DNA of 64,000 nucleotides from Synchiropus splendidus (GCF_027744825.2 NC_071338.1:22010001-22074000); one strand, 5' to 3'; shown: positions 11,901 to 23,573, numbered from the stretch's first letter. Numbers and translations: made by a program. Notes: generated from the sequence alone by a model not told the origin.

Positions 11901-14112
11901 GGGTGATGTGTACAAAATTTAGATCATCCCTTCTGTTTGGTGAGATGAGAGTGTGACGTGCAGGTCCCACGAGAAGTTCCCTAGAAAGCAGCATCCCTAT
12001 AGACACTTTCACCGAGATAACGCCTGAGCACTGCAGCATAAGAAGCGAAAGCAAAACCATGTGATCCCTTCTGTCAATAACTTCATGCAAACACTTCCTC
12101 AACCTGTATGGAATGTAGAATGCTTCTCTGGTGCGGCGTTCAAAGCGACTGGTGGGTGTCAAAGCAATACATGCATATTTGATCTTAATGTGCCATATGC
12201 TGCAAAGAGACAACAAGCATCAAGCCAATTAACATGCAGGTCTGCAGGGATGCAGAGTGTTTCCATGGACATATCATCCTCAGAGCTTTGTTCCCTCACA
12301 ATTGGACCTGGAGTACGAATCATCTTTTGGTACAGTGAATGGGCTTTTGTTCGTTACCTGCCTTTGTGCTGACGCAGCATTCCTAGTTAGCCTTCTGATA
12401 GAGACGGACGCCTTCATTTAAATGAGCGGTATGTCTGAAGCTAAAGCTTGACTTTCATGGTGACACGCTCACATCCTCCAGTGCACGTCTACACGTGATA
12501 CCACAGCCTCCTCTAATGAGACGACTGTTGGGAGGAAGGCTGGAGCTCTAACACGGAGGTGAGGCTGTCTCCCGCGGGTGCTTACGTCCACACTGTCACG
12601 ATGACTTTGTTGCTGAGGTCAAGCAAATGAGTCAGGTGGGATGGCTCACGGCAGGGAGAAGGACTGCAACTGTCCTCCATCAGTCACGGCACAGTCCAGC
12701 TCCGCTGTGGTGACACGAAGCTGCTGTGTCACAATAACCAAAGGTGCGGCTTTCATTAGCATCTCAGCGGAGCTCTCACGCGCCAAATACTTCCACAAAA
12801 TAATGCACCGAGCCATGCTGAAGGACCGAAATAATATCATTTTCCATTCTTTCTCGATGGTGCTAGCAAGGTGTAATGTCTCCTTAACATACACTGGAAT
12901 GTGAAAGAACAAGGTTCATCCATTCAGAAGTAGTTGGCTTAGTTTCATCCAATTTTTCTGACGTCAAGAAACAAGCACATTCAGGTAACTCACTCAAAAG
13001 CTCAATGAAGCGCTACCCTAGATGTAACTCCACCCACGTCTGAAGTGAAAGTGATCATAAGCATCATCATTTACCATCCATCAATGTCGGAGGGAGCAAA
13101 TCAGGAGGGAGGGGCCTGACATCATGTGTGTTTGGGTTCGTAACGTCTTGCTAAGGAGACGCTTACATTTCTAAATGCTTGCTGAATGATATTTTGAGTG
13201 GTGGGCGCTGCCGTCTTCTTGTCGCACGTCCTACGCAATATAGAATGTATACTGCGAGGCAGCCATTTTGTAGTGTTTAACTTAGGTTCCAAATACAATG
13301 TGAAGCTACTCTTTGTGTATGTGGGATTTCTTTACTAAAGGGAAAACAGGGCCCCCTTAAAGGACACTGACAATCTGTTCGTGAAAATAAAAAAAATATG
13401 TTAAAAAATGTTATGTAGTGTAATTCATCTGTTGCTGTCTCTCAAATGAACGTGACACAACTGTTATATCATCTGTTTTATTGCCTTGTTCATGAATGAG
13501 TCTGATGCTGGTTGCTTGCTTTTGCTTCATGAGAAAGAAGGGTACATAAACAAATGCTGGTCATGATGTTGTGTCTGAGTCACTTGGCGCATGATACGTC
13601 AGAGCCAAGAGTCTTAGTGACAGATAAGGTTCCTGAGTTAAAAAAAAAAAATCTGAGTCGCTTCAATGTTGGAACTTTTTAATTGTGTCAGCTGTTTCAA
13701 TCTGGGACACAGAGTATCGATTTGTTTTGGTCCCAATCAATAGACAACATACATGGACAAGAACACTGGTGACAAAGAAAGGTGAACTCAATTCCTGCCA
13801 ACAACTGTGAGACTTTGATATGAATAAGTTAGCTAATATTCCATAACAAAAAGAGCAAAACTGAATATGTATGGCAGGTCTCAGGAACATAGATAGATCC
13901 CTAGCAGTGCTCGAGCAAATGCCCTTCTTTTTCTTCATTCTTAAATTCTTGAAAATAAAAAACTTAGTCTCTGTATTTCAGTATCACAAACTTGTACCAT
14001 GTCTTCCTGAACCAGTGCAGAAGATGACTCTTCTCTGGAAACACATCCTGACTCCCGTGGCATCGAATAGCGGCTCTCCTCAAGAGACTGTTGTGTCCTT
14101 TGAAATAGGACA
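8935..14112. other. Long non-coding stretch, mostly unremarkable
   Basis: Frames are at most 132 codons, overlap on opposite strands and lack splice context. The only structured item I see is the (ATT)n hairpin at 10954-10995. A TTAAAGGACAC word near 13357 may be a transposon scrap but is too short to call. This could be intron or intergenic DNA. Confidence 0.5.
10954..10995. repeat. (ATT)n/(AAT)n self-complementary microsatellite
   Basis: GAAATTATTATTATT at 10954-10968 and AATAATAATAATTTC at 10981-10995 are exact reverse complements, separated by four more ATT units. The repeat changes from ATT to AAT phase, so the whole tract can fold into one hairpin. Confidence 0.85.
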
Positions 14113-14264
14113 TATACGGTATATCATTGTGTCACTTGCTATACAAGGCGTCATAAAAGGCCTTGCATTTCAGTCACGGTGACTTTGACTGCAACGGCAT
14201 TGAGGGGTAGAGCCATGTAAGGTGCTACAGTATATCTGTCATGTGACACTACATGTAGTTTAGT
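14113..14264 (+). repeat. Local duplicate, copy 1
   Basis: About 150 bp from TATACGGTATAT to CATGTAGTTTAGT is nearly identical to 15972-16160. The later copy has about 37 extra bases forming an inverted repeat. Shared landmarks are GTCACTTGCTATACAAGGCG, CAGTCACGGTGACTTTGACT and GTAAGGTGCTACAGTATATC. It has no coding capacity. It may be a low-copy transposon fragment or a local duplication. Confidence 0.75.
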
Positions 14265-15653
14265 GAGGAGAGCTGTCAATCGTCCCTGGTGTGTACATCC
14301 CATCCTCAGCACTTGGAACATTATGAGAAGGAAAACACTTTTGATATGATATTTTTTTTACTTTTTTATTACTATTATTTGTTTGCATTGTTCTCATGTT
14401 GCTTTATTTGGACCTGTGTGTTAAAAGTGAGGCCATGGCACAAGTGAAATGCTCAAGCAGGAATGAGAAGGAAATTCATAAGCCAACATCTAATATCGCG
14501 CGGCTCTTTCCATTCCACCACCACCATTTTGGAGCAGGGTAGTTAGTGTCCCGCTAGACAGGCGTCCAAACCCCTCACTATGGGTGGTGGGATAATCCGG
14601 CACAGCATTAATTAGTCCATCTCAGAAGATCTGCATCAGGGCCAGGAAGGAGAACAACTCATCCAGATCTACAAAACTGAAGAGATCCAGCATCTTTCGG
14701 TCTTTGTTATCGCTCCACAGCTAAATCTCTAATCTACTGCAAGCTCTGCGAACATGTGAGAGGCTTTTCTCTTTTGATAAGCCGGATACACCTATTGAAC
14801 AAACTGATTTAAGTGGTATCAGGCCGCCTCACTGACAGATGAGCTCCTGCGAAAAAAAGATAAAAGCAGGAGGGGTATGGAATCGCTTTCAAAACGGGGC
14901 TATTTTCACCAAGCACCGAAAAAGACTGAATGCCATCCCCTTAAAAAAAAAAAAAAAAAAGAAAGAAAAAGAAGGCCCCATATCCAGAGTGTTTTTGTTT
15001 GAAATTGAGGCGGCTTCCGCGCGGAGTGATAAAGCCAAGGCAGAAGAATGATGGACTCCCCGGCTGCGTGAAAGAGAAGAGGTCGCTCCATCACTGTTAC
15101 CGTCGCTCTTAAATACCAACAGAAGAAGCTGATAAAAGCACAGCGGCGCTCATGTTCGCTCTCTGAGATGAAACTGCACATCTGTCTGCATCTCATAATA
15201 TCAAGGCTACAGATCAGCACTGTAAACACGGACGCTTCGCTCTGCTCGTCTTTCAGCGGAAATACACTCCAAACCAATCCCCGGGTGTATAATAAAAGTG
15301 TCTAATTTCCACCGACGTTTGTAGCTCACTAAAGGAAAAAGCCGCTCTGATTTATTGATTTAACGTTGGAAGCAGACAGTAAGACGGCGTGTTCTTAATG
15401 GCGCTGGGCCGGCCGCGGATACGACCGGACGGTGAAACACTTACCGTCATCGAATAAAAGTGTTTGTTCAATTTTCACAAGCAGCTTTATGGCATTCATC
15501 ACATCACCACTTGATGGAGAAGACACTTGTTGGAAGATCTGACCACATGGTTAGAGTTGTGCCGCTTCGAGCCTTCAGCAAGACTGGTGGACTGTCAACA
15601 GTCGTTCTTACTTTGACAGAAGGTGAACTTCAAAGGCACGTAAGAGTACATAC
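14265..15653. other. Non-coding stretch with A-run
   Basis: No gene recognised. A run of 18 A (14943-14960) followed by GAAAGAAAAAGAAGG interrupts a frame on each strand. The stretch 15050-15450 is richer in CpG than its surroundings and could be regulatory, but it has no start or splice signals I trust. Confidence 0.4.
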
Positions 15654-15785
15654 TAGTGATGAGGTATCATGAAACGGTGTCCCAATTTTCAGAGGCCACT
15701 GGATGCCGTTCTTGGTTTAGAAATGATGTGAGGTTTCATTGAATTATTTAACACTGTTTCATGAAACCTCATCGACCCATAACTA
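15654..15785. mobile_element. Complete miniature hAT-like element (copy C)
   Basis: 132 bp from TAGTGATGAGGTATCATGAA to the mirrored right end TTTCATGAAACCTCATCGAC, finishing CCCATAACTA. The 8 bp before it (GTACATAC) and after it (GTGCATGC) agree at six positions, and both differences are transitions. This fits a decayed 8-bp target duplication, the hAT hallmark. The element is almost all inverted repeat and encodes nothing, so it would depend on a transposase made elsewhere. Confidence 0.7.
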
Positions 15786-15971
15786 GTGCATGCTGTAGCT
15801 ATGCTAAGCTGCTAATTTTCAGTATGAAATCATGGACTTTTCCTTTGACGCCAAAGTCGGGAAGTGAGGTTAGGTTTTCTATTTGAGCGTTCCACCTTTG
15901 GTGGCATATCCTGGTGCTGTGGGTACCGTGCTGCATGGAAGAGAAAGGGAGGGTTCACTTCTTTTGCTCCG

Positions 15972-16160
15972 TATACGGTATATGATTGTGTCACTTGCTA
16001 TACAAGGCGTCATAAAAGGCCATGCATTTCAGTCACGGTGACTTTGACTGCATCGGCATTGAGGGCTACCCCTCAATGCCGATGCAGTCAAAGTCACCAT
16101 GTGAGGTACCATGTAAGGTGCTACAGTATATCTATCATGTAACACTACATGTAGTTTAGT
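15972..16160 (+). repeat. Local duplicate, copy 2, with internal inverted duplication
   Basis: Homologous to 14113-14264 in the same orientation. After the block ending GCATTGAGGG, it continues with an inverted copy of its own previous bases before rejoining the alignment at ATGTAAGGTGCTACAG. The result is the hairpin listed at 16037-16098. Outside it the two copies differ at only a few positions. Confidence 0.75.
16037..16098. repeat. 29-bp perfect hairpin with 4-base loop
   Basis: Bases 16037-16065 (starting GGTGACTTTGACTGC) pair exactly with 16070-16098 (ending GCAGTCAAAGTCACC) around the loop CTAC. Beyond one mismatch the pairing continues for two bases. Because the copy at 14113 has only the left arm, the right arm arose after duplication as an inverted fold-back. 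Confidence 0.9.
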
Positions 16161-16196
16161 AGTTTAGCATCTCATCCTCAATTCATCCACTTGGCA

Positions 16197-16230
16197 CCGT
16201 TTCATCAGAATCATGAAACCTCATCTACGA
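16197..16230 (-). mobile_element. hAT-like terminal fragment (copy D)
   Basis: CCGTTTCATCAGAATCATGA followed by AACCTCATCTACGA resembles the right end of the element at 15654-15785. Only this end is present. It may be the partner of the left end at 15654 in a larger arrangement, or an independent truncated copy. Confidence 0.4.
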
Positions 16231-17423
16231 AATCATGGACTTTTTTTTGTTTTATTGTCCAACACTTATAGTGTTGTTCTCACAATGAGCTCAATTGTAC
16301 AGCAAGTGGCAGTGGTGCCACAGAGCTCCTAAAACTCACAACACGTGAAGAACTTACATGAGTAGCAAACTGGAGGTACCGATCTTTAGCTAGTTCTGTT
16401 CTATCTCCTTGCGTGTCTGAACTCTGACTACCTGATGCTGTAATGGCCAAATACCAAATTAAAACCCTGCCCGGGAACTGAACTTTTTCCATGAGTCAGC
16501 ACCCAAGAGCTGTTTTGACCATGGCGACAATAGCTCTGCTCCAGACAGTGCAACTGTGCATTTCCACCAGCCCTGTACTGTAGTTATTCCGTTTATCAGC
16601 ATAGGAACCAATAACAACCGAGGTACAGTTCATGTGTCCAATTTGACTCTCAGAATCAGAAATTGAGAACTAAATCTGGAACGAGAGACACAACTGTACC
16701 TGAGCAACCTTGATTTACACCTCAATTTACCTACTGGCCGCCTCAGGTCTCAGGTCTCGACCTCTCCATTATTGCTTAAATTGCCGCCACCTTTCCTTTA
16801 ACCCTAGAGTGGTGGGAATCAGTGGAGGAACACCATTGGTGCAAATCCTCTGGACAGCATGCCGAGATTTGTGCTGTCCAAAGGTGCAACAGCCGTGCAC
16901 ACTCAAGTTAATACAGTACGCTTACTACATCGATGCAGTTTGTTTGCTTACGGTGTAGTGCATTCTGGGGAACATACTAGTTTATCTTGCTCAGTCAAGT
17001 ATCAGAGCAATTCTTAGGTAGGTGCAAACAGTGTTTAGGTGTTTGACTGCAGTTGTTCTTTCTTGTTATCTTCAATTTCAATTTCATGTTCCAAACCCTG
17101 CAAAAACTAACTTTAACAATGTAAGAAAACAAAATGACCACTCGCATTATAAATTACATTTTGGTCAACTCACCACTGATTGTTCCGCTGTTGTGGTTTT
17201 CCTTGACTAAAGTTCATGTCTCTTGCTGTTGGGGTTCATAGTCAGTGCTCTTCTATTTGCCATTTCTGATTAATCTATCTTTAAAACAAATGAAAAGTTA
17301 TGTGAATTCACTTAGCGGGATATCTTTGATACAATGATGATGAGTCAATCCTTGAATAATGATTTTTGTTAACAAAAATCATTAAAACAAGATTTGATTT
17401 TAATTCACCGTAATAGGGTTATT
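16231..17423. other. Non-coding stretch with a long palindrome
   Basis: No exon-like frame. AACCGAGGTAC near 16619 and GGTACCG near 16376 resemble scraps of TA-target element ends, but too weakly to annotate. A 28-bp perfect palindrome at 17357-17384 is listed separately. Confidence 0.45.
17357..17384. repeat. 28-bp perfect palindrome, no loop
   Basis: Centred on GTTAAC, with flanking ATTTTT and AAAAAT blocks and outer TAATG/CATTA. Every base pairs with its mirror position. It lies about 40 bp beyond the LINE 3' end, so it may mark an insertion junction, but no duplication is visible. Confidence 0.9.
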
Positions 17424-18112
17424 CTTCTTTTCCTTTCAGCTTCTCTCTTCAGGGGTGGCCACAGCGGATCATCCTCCTGCATCTCACCCTGTCCTCTGCT
17501 TCCTCTTCTCTCAAACCTACAAACCTCATGTCCTCCTTCACCACCTCCATAAATCTCCTCTTTGGCCTTCCTCTCCACCTTCTGCCTGGCAGTTCCAACC
17601 TCAACATCTTCCTACCAATGTACTGGCTATCTCAATCTAGCCTCTCTGACTTTGTCTCCTAAAGACAGAGAGAAGCTCAGCATTTTCATCTCTGCTACCT
17701 CCAGCTCTGCCTCCTGCCTTTTCCTCAGTGCCACTGTTTCCAAACCATACAACATTGTTGGCCTGACCACTGTTTTGTACACCTTCCCTTTCATCCTTGC
17801 CGACAGTCTTTTGTCACACATCACACCTGACACTTTTCTCCCGTGATTCCATCCTGCCTGCACCCACTTCTTCACCTCTTTCTCACACTCTCCATCGCCC
17901 TGGACAGTAAAGCCTAAGTCCTTAAAATCCTCTGCCTTCTTTATCTCTACATGCTGTAACTTCACCTGTCCACTTGAGTCCCTCTCATTCACACACATGT
18001 ATTCCGTCTTACTGTGGCTAACCTTCATTCCACTCCTTTCTAAGGCAAACCTCCACCTCTCTAGCTTACCTTCCACTCTCACTCACAATGCCATCTGCAA
18101 AATCCATCATAA
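17424..18112 (-). mobile_element. RTE-clade LINE, 5'-truncated 3' end
   Basis: On the - strand this encodes the tail of an RTE-type reverse transcriptase. It starts with a remnant of the catalytic FADD box (read here as FADG, near 18095). There follow YMCVNERDSSGQVKLQ, KVSGVMCDKRLSARMKGKVY and KTVVRPTMLYGLETVALRKR, then the typical end VVKEDMRFV ... RMIRCGHP and stop. The main frame (18082-17627) ends early after KVREARLR. The downstream YIGRKMLRLELPG and GRPKRRFMEVV blocks are in another frame, and two internal blocks usual for the family are absent. The changed FADD box, internal deletions and frame breaks show a dead copy. 5' truncation is normal for LINEs. Confidence 0.85.
17627..18082 (-). 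pseudogene. RTE reverse transcriptase fragment, 151 codons, broken
   Basis: The longest intact frame of the LINE above. It covers the region between the catalytic core and the C-terminal zinc-knuckle-like part. Tyr/Leu-Gly-Leu-Glu-Thr (YGLETVAL) and the CDKR motif are characteristic of RTE/BovB-like polymerases. It lacks the palm catalytic aspartates, the endonuclease domain and the C-terminus in frame, so it cannot be functional. Confidence 0.8.
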
Positions 18113-18689
18113 TAGGCTTATTACTTACTCAAAATAATCTACAGTCTGTATTTGTCTCACTCAAGTGTATGAGGCAGATAGATGAGCATGCCCATAAACA
18201 TATTACCCCTAAATGACTTTGTGACACTTCATATTAAATTGACTAAATAGTCCTGAAAGAAACATAATAAAGGATTCCCGATTGGTGGAGGAAAGCATCA
18301 TCTTTCCTCGAATATGGTGAAAAAAAACTCAGCTGTGCTGAAGATATTGATCCAGTCAGTATGTAAGAGGAGCATTCAACCAGATCCCATGGTAAACAGA
18401 GAGGATTTTCGTCAAAAATCATTACGGTTCTGTTTAGGAGAAACCTGAAGTTCACGGCGGATTCATTAGCAGGCTGAACTTTGCCTCTGCCTGGTCGCTC
18501 TGATAGATCGGACTGCTGCCCGTTGCTCTTTTCTCAGAATCCACAGCCAGAGGACAGTGTGATGGATGATTGGCCGAGGACAGATGCTGCTCTGCCTCAC
18601 AGGGGGTTCCGAATAGAACGGGGAGGGGGTGCAAGTAGGCCAGAGAAAAGACGACAAAAGTGTGGCGATCACCCCGGAGAACAAAGAGA
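18113..18689. other. Non-coding stretch beside the LINE
   Basis: No gene recognised. From about 18430 the sequence becomes higher in complexity and GC and leads into the candidate regulatory block. Confidence 0.45.
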
Positions 18690-19100
18690 GTGATTTTTAT
18701 CTCTTATCAGCAAGAAAAAGAAACCATCGGGCATAAAACTTTTATACTGCCGCCTTTTATCTGTAAATAATTCAGACGGATAAGGTGATGGGGGAAATGA
18801 CGACAATGCCGTGGTGGGCATGTTTCATAAAGATGGATTCTCTCCCCATCTCTGGTCGCACAGAAGCAGCTTCATGTTGCTGGTGAAAACACAGCTTTCC
18901 TCAGTGGACTTGTGAGTTCTAAGATAATAGCTCACCCATGAATATTTAATCGGCATCACCTGTATATTCTGAATAAAATATGCGGAGAAATCCTCACAGC
19001 GTCAGGAGTAAACATTCTTTTCCTGCTGCTGTGACTTAGCACAATTGATGAATTCTAAAAACGCCTGCTGCAATTTAAAGCTCCGGGGTGAATTGCATAT
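18690..19100. promoter_or_regulatory. Candidate enhancer-like DNA with GATA motif cluster
   Basis: Within about 90 bp there are several GATA-type words: TTATCTCTTATCAGC (two), CTTTTATCTG and GGATAAGG. These are followed by AT-rich words such as ATGAATATTTAATCGG and CAATTGATGAATTC. There are no repeats, and short frames on both strands have no exon signals. The call is inferred from motif clustering. Confidence 0.3.
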
Positions 19101-19268
19101 TTTAGGAGGATTTTTTTTGAAAGAACGCCAAAGTTTCCAAATATTGCGTTGGCTGCAAATAAACCGCTCATACTTTATTGTAATATATTGGGATGTCTAC
19201 AGAAGAGTGGTGATTGATTGCCACTAGACCCCTGCCTGCCTGTGGTAAAATGGCCGCCAAGATTAAGG

Positions 19269-20040
19269 CTGTGTCCCATTTCTCACCCTAACACAAGCAC
19301 TTAACGCTAGCACTTAGTTTTGAGTGTCCTCCACTATGAAGTGCCCTCTGACGACGAAGTGAAGTGATTGACTTCCCTAAGAATTGGGACAACACTTCAT
19401 GACGTCACGGGTAAAGACAACGTGTCATTGACTGCCGTGCTGTGTTTCGTTTCCTGCATATCGAGCGTTGGAGACATTTTGAAATGCCAGCTCCAGCGTT
19501 TTTGCAACCTCTTGCATCGGTACTGATAATCTCACATGGTTTGGGGAACCAATGGAGGAGAAATGGGCAGCCGAAGCCGGCTTCCCCGATATGTTGCGGT
19601 GATAGATCTATCTCGGTATGAAGATGTTAACGTTAGCCTTGATGCTAGCTGTTGTTTGTTGAGAAGAATTTAAAACATACTGTTGTACATACATGTTGTA
19701 TTGTTCATGTTATCGGATGTGGTCGACCATTTGGGTCGCTAACGTGATACAAGAGAAAGTAAACAAATGGAAGAGTAGTCCTCATTACTAAAATGTCCCT
19801 GTTGTCCTATCCACTATTGTTCTTAAATGAAGTACTTTGGTGTCCTGGAAATCTATCCACACTTCACATTCCCACTTTGTTTGAAGTCAGCTCTGGAGCC
19901 CCCTCGGTTTGAAGGGATCATTTTAAGCAGCAAACGGTGAGTGCCCTCGGTCTTAGGAGTATTGGGACACACTACATGTGGACACGCAAAACCGAGTGTT
20001 AGGGTCAAAAATGAGTGTTAGGGTGAGAAATGCGACACAG
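19269..20040. mobile_element. DNA transposon with 26-bp terminal inverted repeats, class uncertain
   Basis: The first 26 bases (CTGTGTCCCATTTCTCACCC then TAACAC) match the reverse complement of the last 26 (20015-20040) at 25 positions. Inner subterminal motifs are shared too: GTGTCC and ACCCTAACAC occur again inside each end. The 772-bp interior has no frame above about 60 codons, so it is non-autonomous. No convincing target duplication is visible, which blocks assignment to a superfamily. Confidence 0.7.
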
Positions 20041-23000
20041 ACATTCTTCTTTGAGTATTTAAAATGATATGGGGAACATTGGTGACGCACACGACATCTG
20101 AAGTTGAGGGTGACAGTGATAGTAGCATCTAGTGATCGGTAGATGAACGTTTTTTATTCCGTTTCCAAACAAATGAACATCTCTATAATTACTTACATTG
20201 TGCTCTTTTAGCCGACGAATGACACAAATATTGTGGTATAGTTTTGCTCTCTGTTGTTTAGAATTGTGTATTTATTTTAAGACTTATGATGACAGCCTCT
20301 GCACTGTTGATGGCTTCTGATACTGAGGCTCAAATGAACAGATGACAACAAAATGTGTTTGCACTTCTTTAAAGGTTTGATATCAAATCTAATATTGACT
20401 TTAGGGCGGATCTAGGGTTGCCAGACCTCAGGGATAAACGTAGTATTAGTACACAAATGAAGGAGTATTATACTCTTCTTGGATCCCGGGATGAATCACT
20501 GCAAACCCCTGGACTTCGCAGTGAGGCCTTTGTGATTAGGGCTTTTGCTTTCTTTCTTTCTGGTATAGGTCGATTTGAGTTCCATTTGCCCTTAGCAGAG
20601 ACTTTGATTCAAAGCCTCAGGTCAAGCCCACACCCCAGTGGTTAAAGCACGACTCCAAGCTCCCTGGAGTTTCACCTGGGGCTTGATCGTGCCCAGTTTA
20701 GTTGCGTAGCTCATGGGGGCGCCGAATCGGACTGCTGTGGAGCAGTTCAGACACGATGCTGTGAGAGTGCATGTATCTCTCCTGCAGTGAAAGTTAGAGG
20801 TGGTTAAGTACACTGGTGTCTCTGCTCAGTGCTCATCTTGTGAAATAGGAGGTTTGGATCACACCGAGTGGGTTGTTTTGACCGAGCAAAGGGCGTGAAA
20901 ACGGCTCCAAATATGTCAATACTCAGGGGGCACACTGGAAAATGGCAACCCGAGTTCACCCCGGAATTATCATGTGAGCAAAGCATGCTCCCAAGCTCAA
21001 TGTTTGGCAGATCTCAAACACAAACACACCACACCTCTGGAAAGCCTTTGGCTCTGTCGTCGAATTGAAACTGAGGAGTGAAAATGAGGGCATAATGAAT
21101 TGACAGTCACTGAATATTTTCCATAATGTAGCAGGAAAGCTAAAAAGAGAGTTTCTAGTCACAGCATGGAAGGTGCCAGATCTCATTCTGGCTTGATCCA
21201 GTTCTAATTAATCAGCTCACACCTACGCACGAGACACATACGCCTTGAATAATCTTCACTTTGGGATTTGAGTTTGTCTTGAGTGGTACCTCTACTGTGA
21301 GTGGTGACACTCCATGTATAATGAATCCAAATTATTTTCATGTCTCGTTGTCAGTCGTGCAAATCCCAACCCAAACAAGTGACTCATTGTGATGCTTGGA
21401 TCAGCACCAAACAACGCTAAGCCACCCAGTATCTCACTTGTTTTAGGGGATATATCGATGATAACAAAAGACCCAACTAGGTTGCAAAATGCATCTTGGA
21501 TTTCATTTTTTCTTGGAAGACAAAAGGGTCTATAAAGTCAGATGACGTGTCAGTAATTCTGATTTGGAACATCAGCACTTAAAAGAAGAGAACATTCCAT
21601 TTAGTCTTTTCAACATTGCTCCACTAAGTGCTGCAGTTGTGGCATTCAAGCTGTAATAATGGCTTAAACAATTATTTGGGAACGTACGGGAGCAGAGGTC
21701 TTTTCTCTTAACACTCCAGCTACTCCATTAATGTCCCACGTTAGAAGCCAAATATTCAACTTTATCAATTCTGCACTGAGCAGAGGTACCTGTGTGCTAT
21801 CGGCCAATTATTTAATGTTTGCTATTAACTTAGTAGAATTGGAAATTTTAATTCTAAAGTTTTTTTTTTAATTGCTATAAGTTTGGACTCTGAGTTTCAG
21901 AATTGGGTTTACATTCTGTCCTAATTTGGAAAAATCCAATTTTCTGCGCCACCAACCAATTCGGTCAACATCGTCGAGCACATTTAAAACGCTGCTGTTT
22001 CTGGTGCGCACATCAAACATTTGGAAGTTACCATGGGTGAGGTGCTACCCTCCAAAAAATCTGATTTCCCTTGAGTCTAGACTCGGGTTAGCAGAAGAGA
22101 CGCAGAACTTGTGATTGAAAATACTGTGTTTGCTCTCTCTTTGTGAGATATTGACTTTGCAGAGGGAAGTAAATACTACTCGGACATTTTTAGCTCCACG
22201 TCTTTATGGTTAAGGAACAGGTGCTCTTCTCTATTCAGGTCAGTGAGCAGGAGGGGAAAATGACATTCAATCACCATGGTCTCTGAAAGGTCAATGTTTT
22301 CAACACAAATACTTCAAACGCTCTGAAAAGGACAACAGTACTGTGCATTAATGATTAGAGTAATATTCATTGCACCAGTGGCTGATTTTACTTGGTTATA
22401 TTTTAGCCACATTTTTAGATTTTGGTGGTTTCACAGTGTGCCGTCCTGCTCTTTCTCTAGCACAGACCTATTGTTTGATTTCTGCTGGGATGTTCCAGTG
22501 CGTTTCATTTCACTTTCACTATCATTGAAATTTTGAGCGTCTTGTGATATAAATAAAACGACTTAAGGACACTATTATTGGGTGAAGATTGCAATATTGT
22601 TGTAAATTGGCTGCTTGACTGAGGTTTGAGTTTGCTGTGTTTTTATATGGTTCCAATATTTGATTGTAGTTATCATAAATAGAGGCTTGAATCTAACCAG
22701 ATGGAAGCAAAGTTGAACTCTATTCATCTCTTTCCCCTGTAAGTAGCGTTCACACTTTAATACGTTTGTCTAACTCGGTTATCCACTAGATGGAGCAATA
22801 CAGGTTGCAATATAAAGAAAACTAAAGCTAAAGACTAAAGCTATGAAAAACGAAGGTCATTTCCGACCTACGCACTTTTTCGTTGAGAATCTAAGTGGCT
22901 AGTTTATCTGCAGATGGTTTGCGGTTGTGCGCTTAGAAGAACTCTCAAGGTAAAAGTGAAGTACATTAAAGCTATATTTTCACTTCCTGTGGTTTAAGTG

Positions 23001-23119
23001 TGACAGCGGTGAGCCATGAAACCCTGTCTTTGTGAAGATGAGTGTGGTTTGTCTGTACGTTTGTGTGTGTGTATCCTGATTCTTGACAAAAGACTGTCCC
23101 TGTGTGGACTGTATGGCTC
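20041..23119. other. Non-coding stretch, one possible hAT scrap
   Basis: TAGTGATCGGTAGATGA at 20130-20146 resembles the hAT-like family end used elsewhere here, without a partner. No exon signals. A CCAGTGGTTAAAGCACGACT stretch near 20634 slightly recalls a tRNA-derived SINE head but lacks a B box. Confidence 0.45.
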
Positions 23120-23573
23120 TGTGGGGACATTTGGCTGTAGGCCATGAGGTTAAGCCAGACTGAAAAATAGCAGGGTCATTATAATTGGGTGTAAGTTTGG
23201 TTCAAAGTCCTGGTAAAGGATTGTTTTTTATGGTTAGGTTTAGGATGCGAGGCAGGGAAAACGCGAAGTCCGTGAGAAACACCATGATGTCCCCACAAGG
23301 ATAAAAAAATACAAGTGTGTGTGTGCGTTTGTATCCTTGAGTAGCTATGCTTGTGGGGACCAATTCTTGGAAACACACCTACTGTACTTGTGGTCACCTT
23401 ATGGATTTGTGGGGACTTTTTGCTGGTCCCCACAAGTCTAAGCCTCTATTTTTAGGATTAAAAGTTCAAACTTTGAAGGTTAGCCATTTCTTTTGGACGG
23501 CTAGGTTTTGGGTGAGAGGCTGGGGAAAGCATTATGGCAATGAAATGTCCCCACAAAGCATAAGAACATAGAC

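Noticed and set aside
20625..20760. tRNA-derived SINE head
   Set aside because: Only a loose A-box-like CAGTGGTTAAAGCAC; no B box, tail repeat or target duplication.
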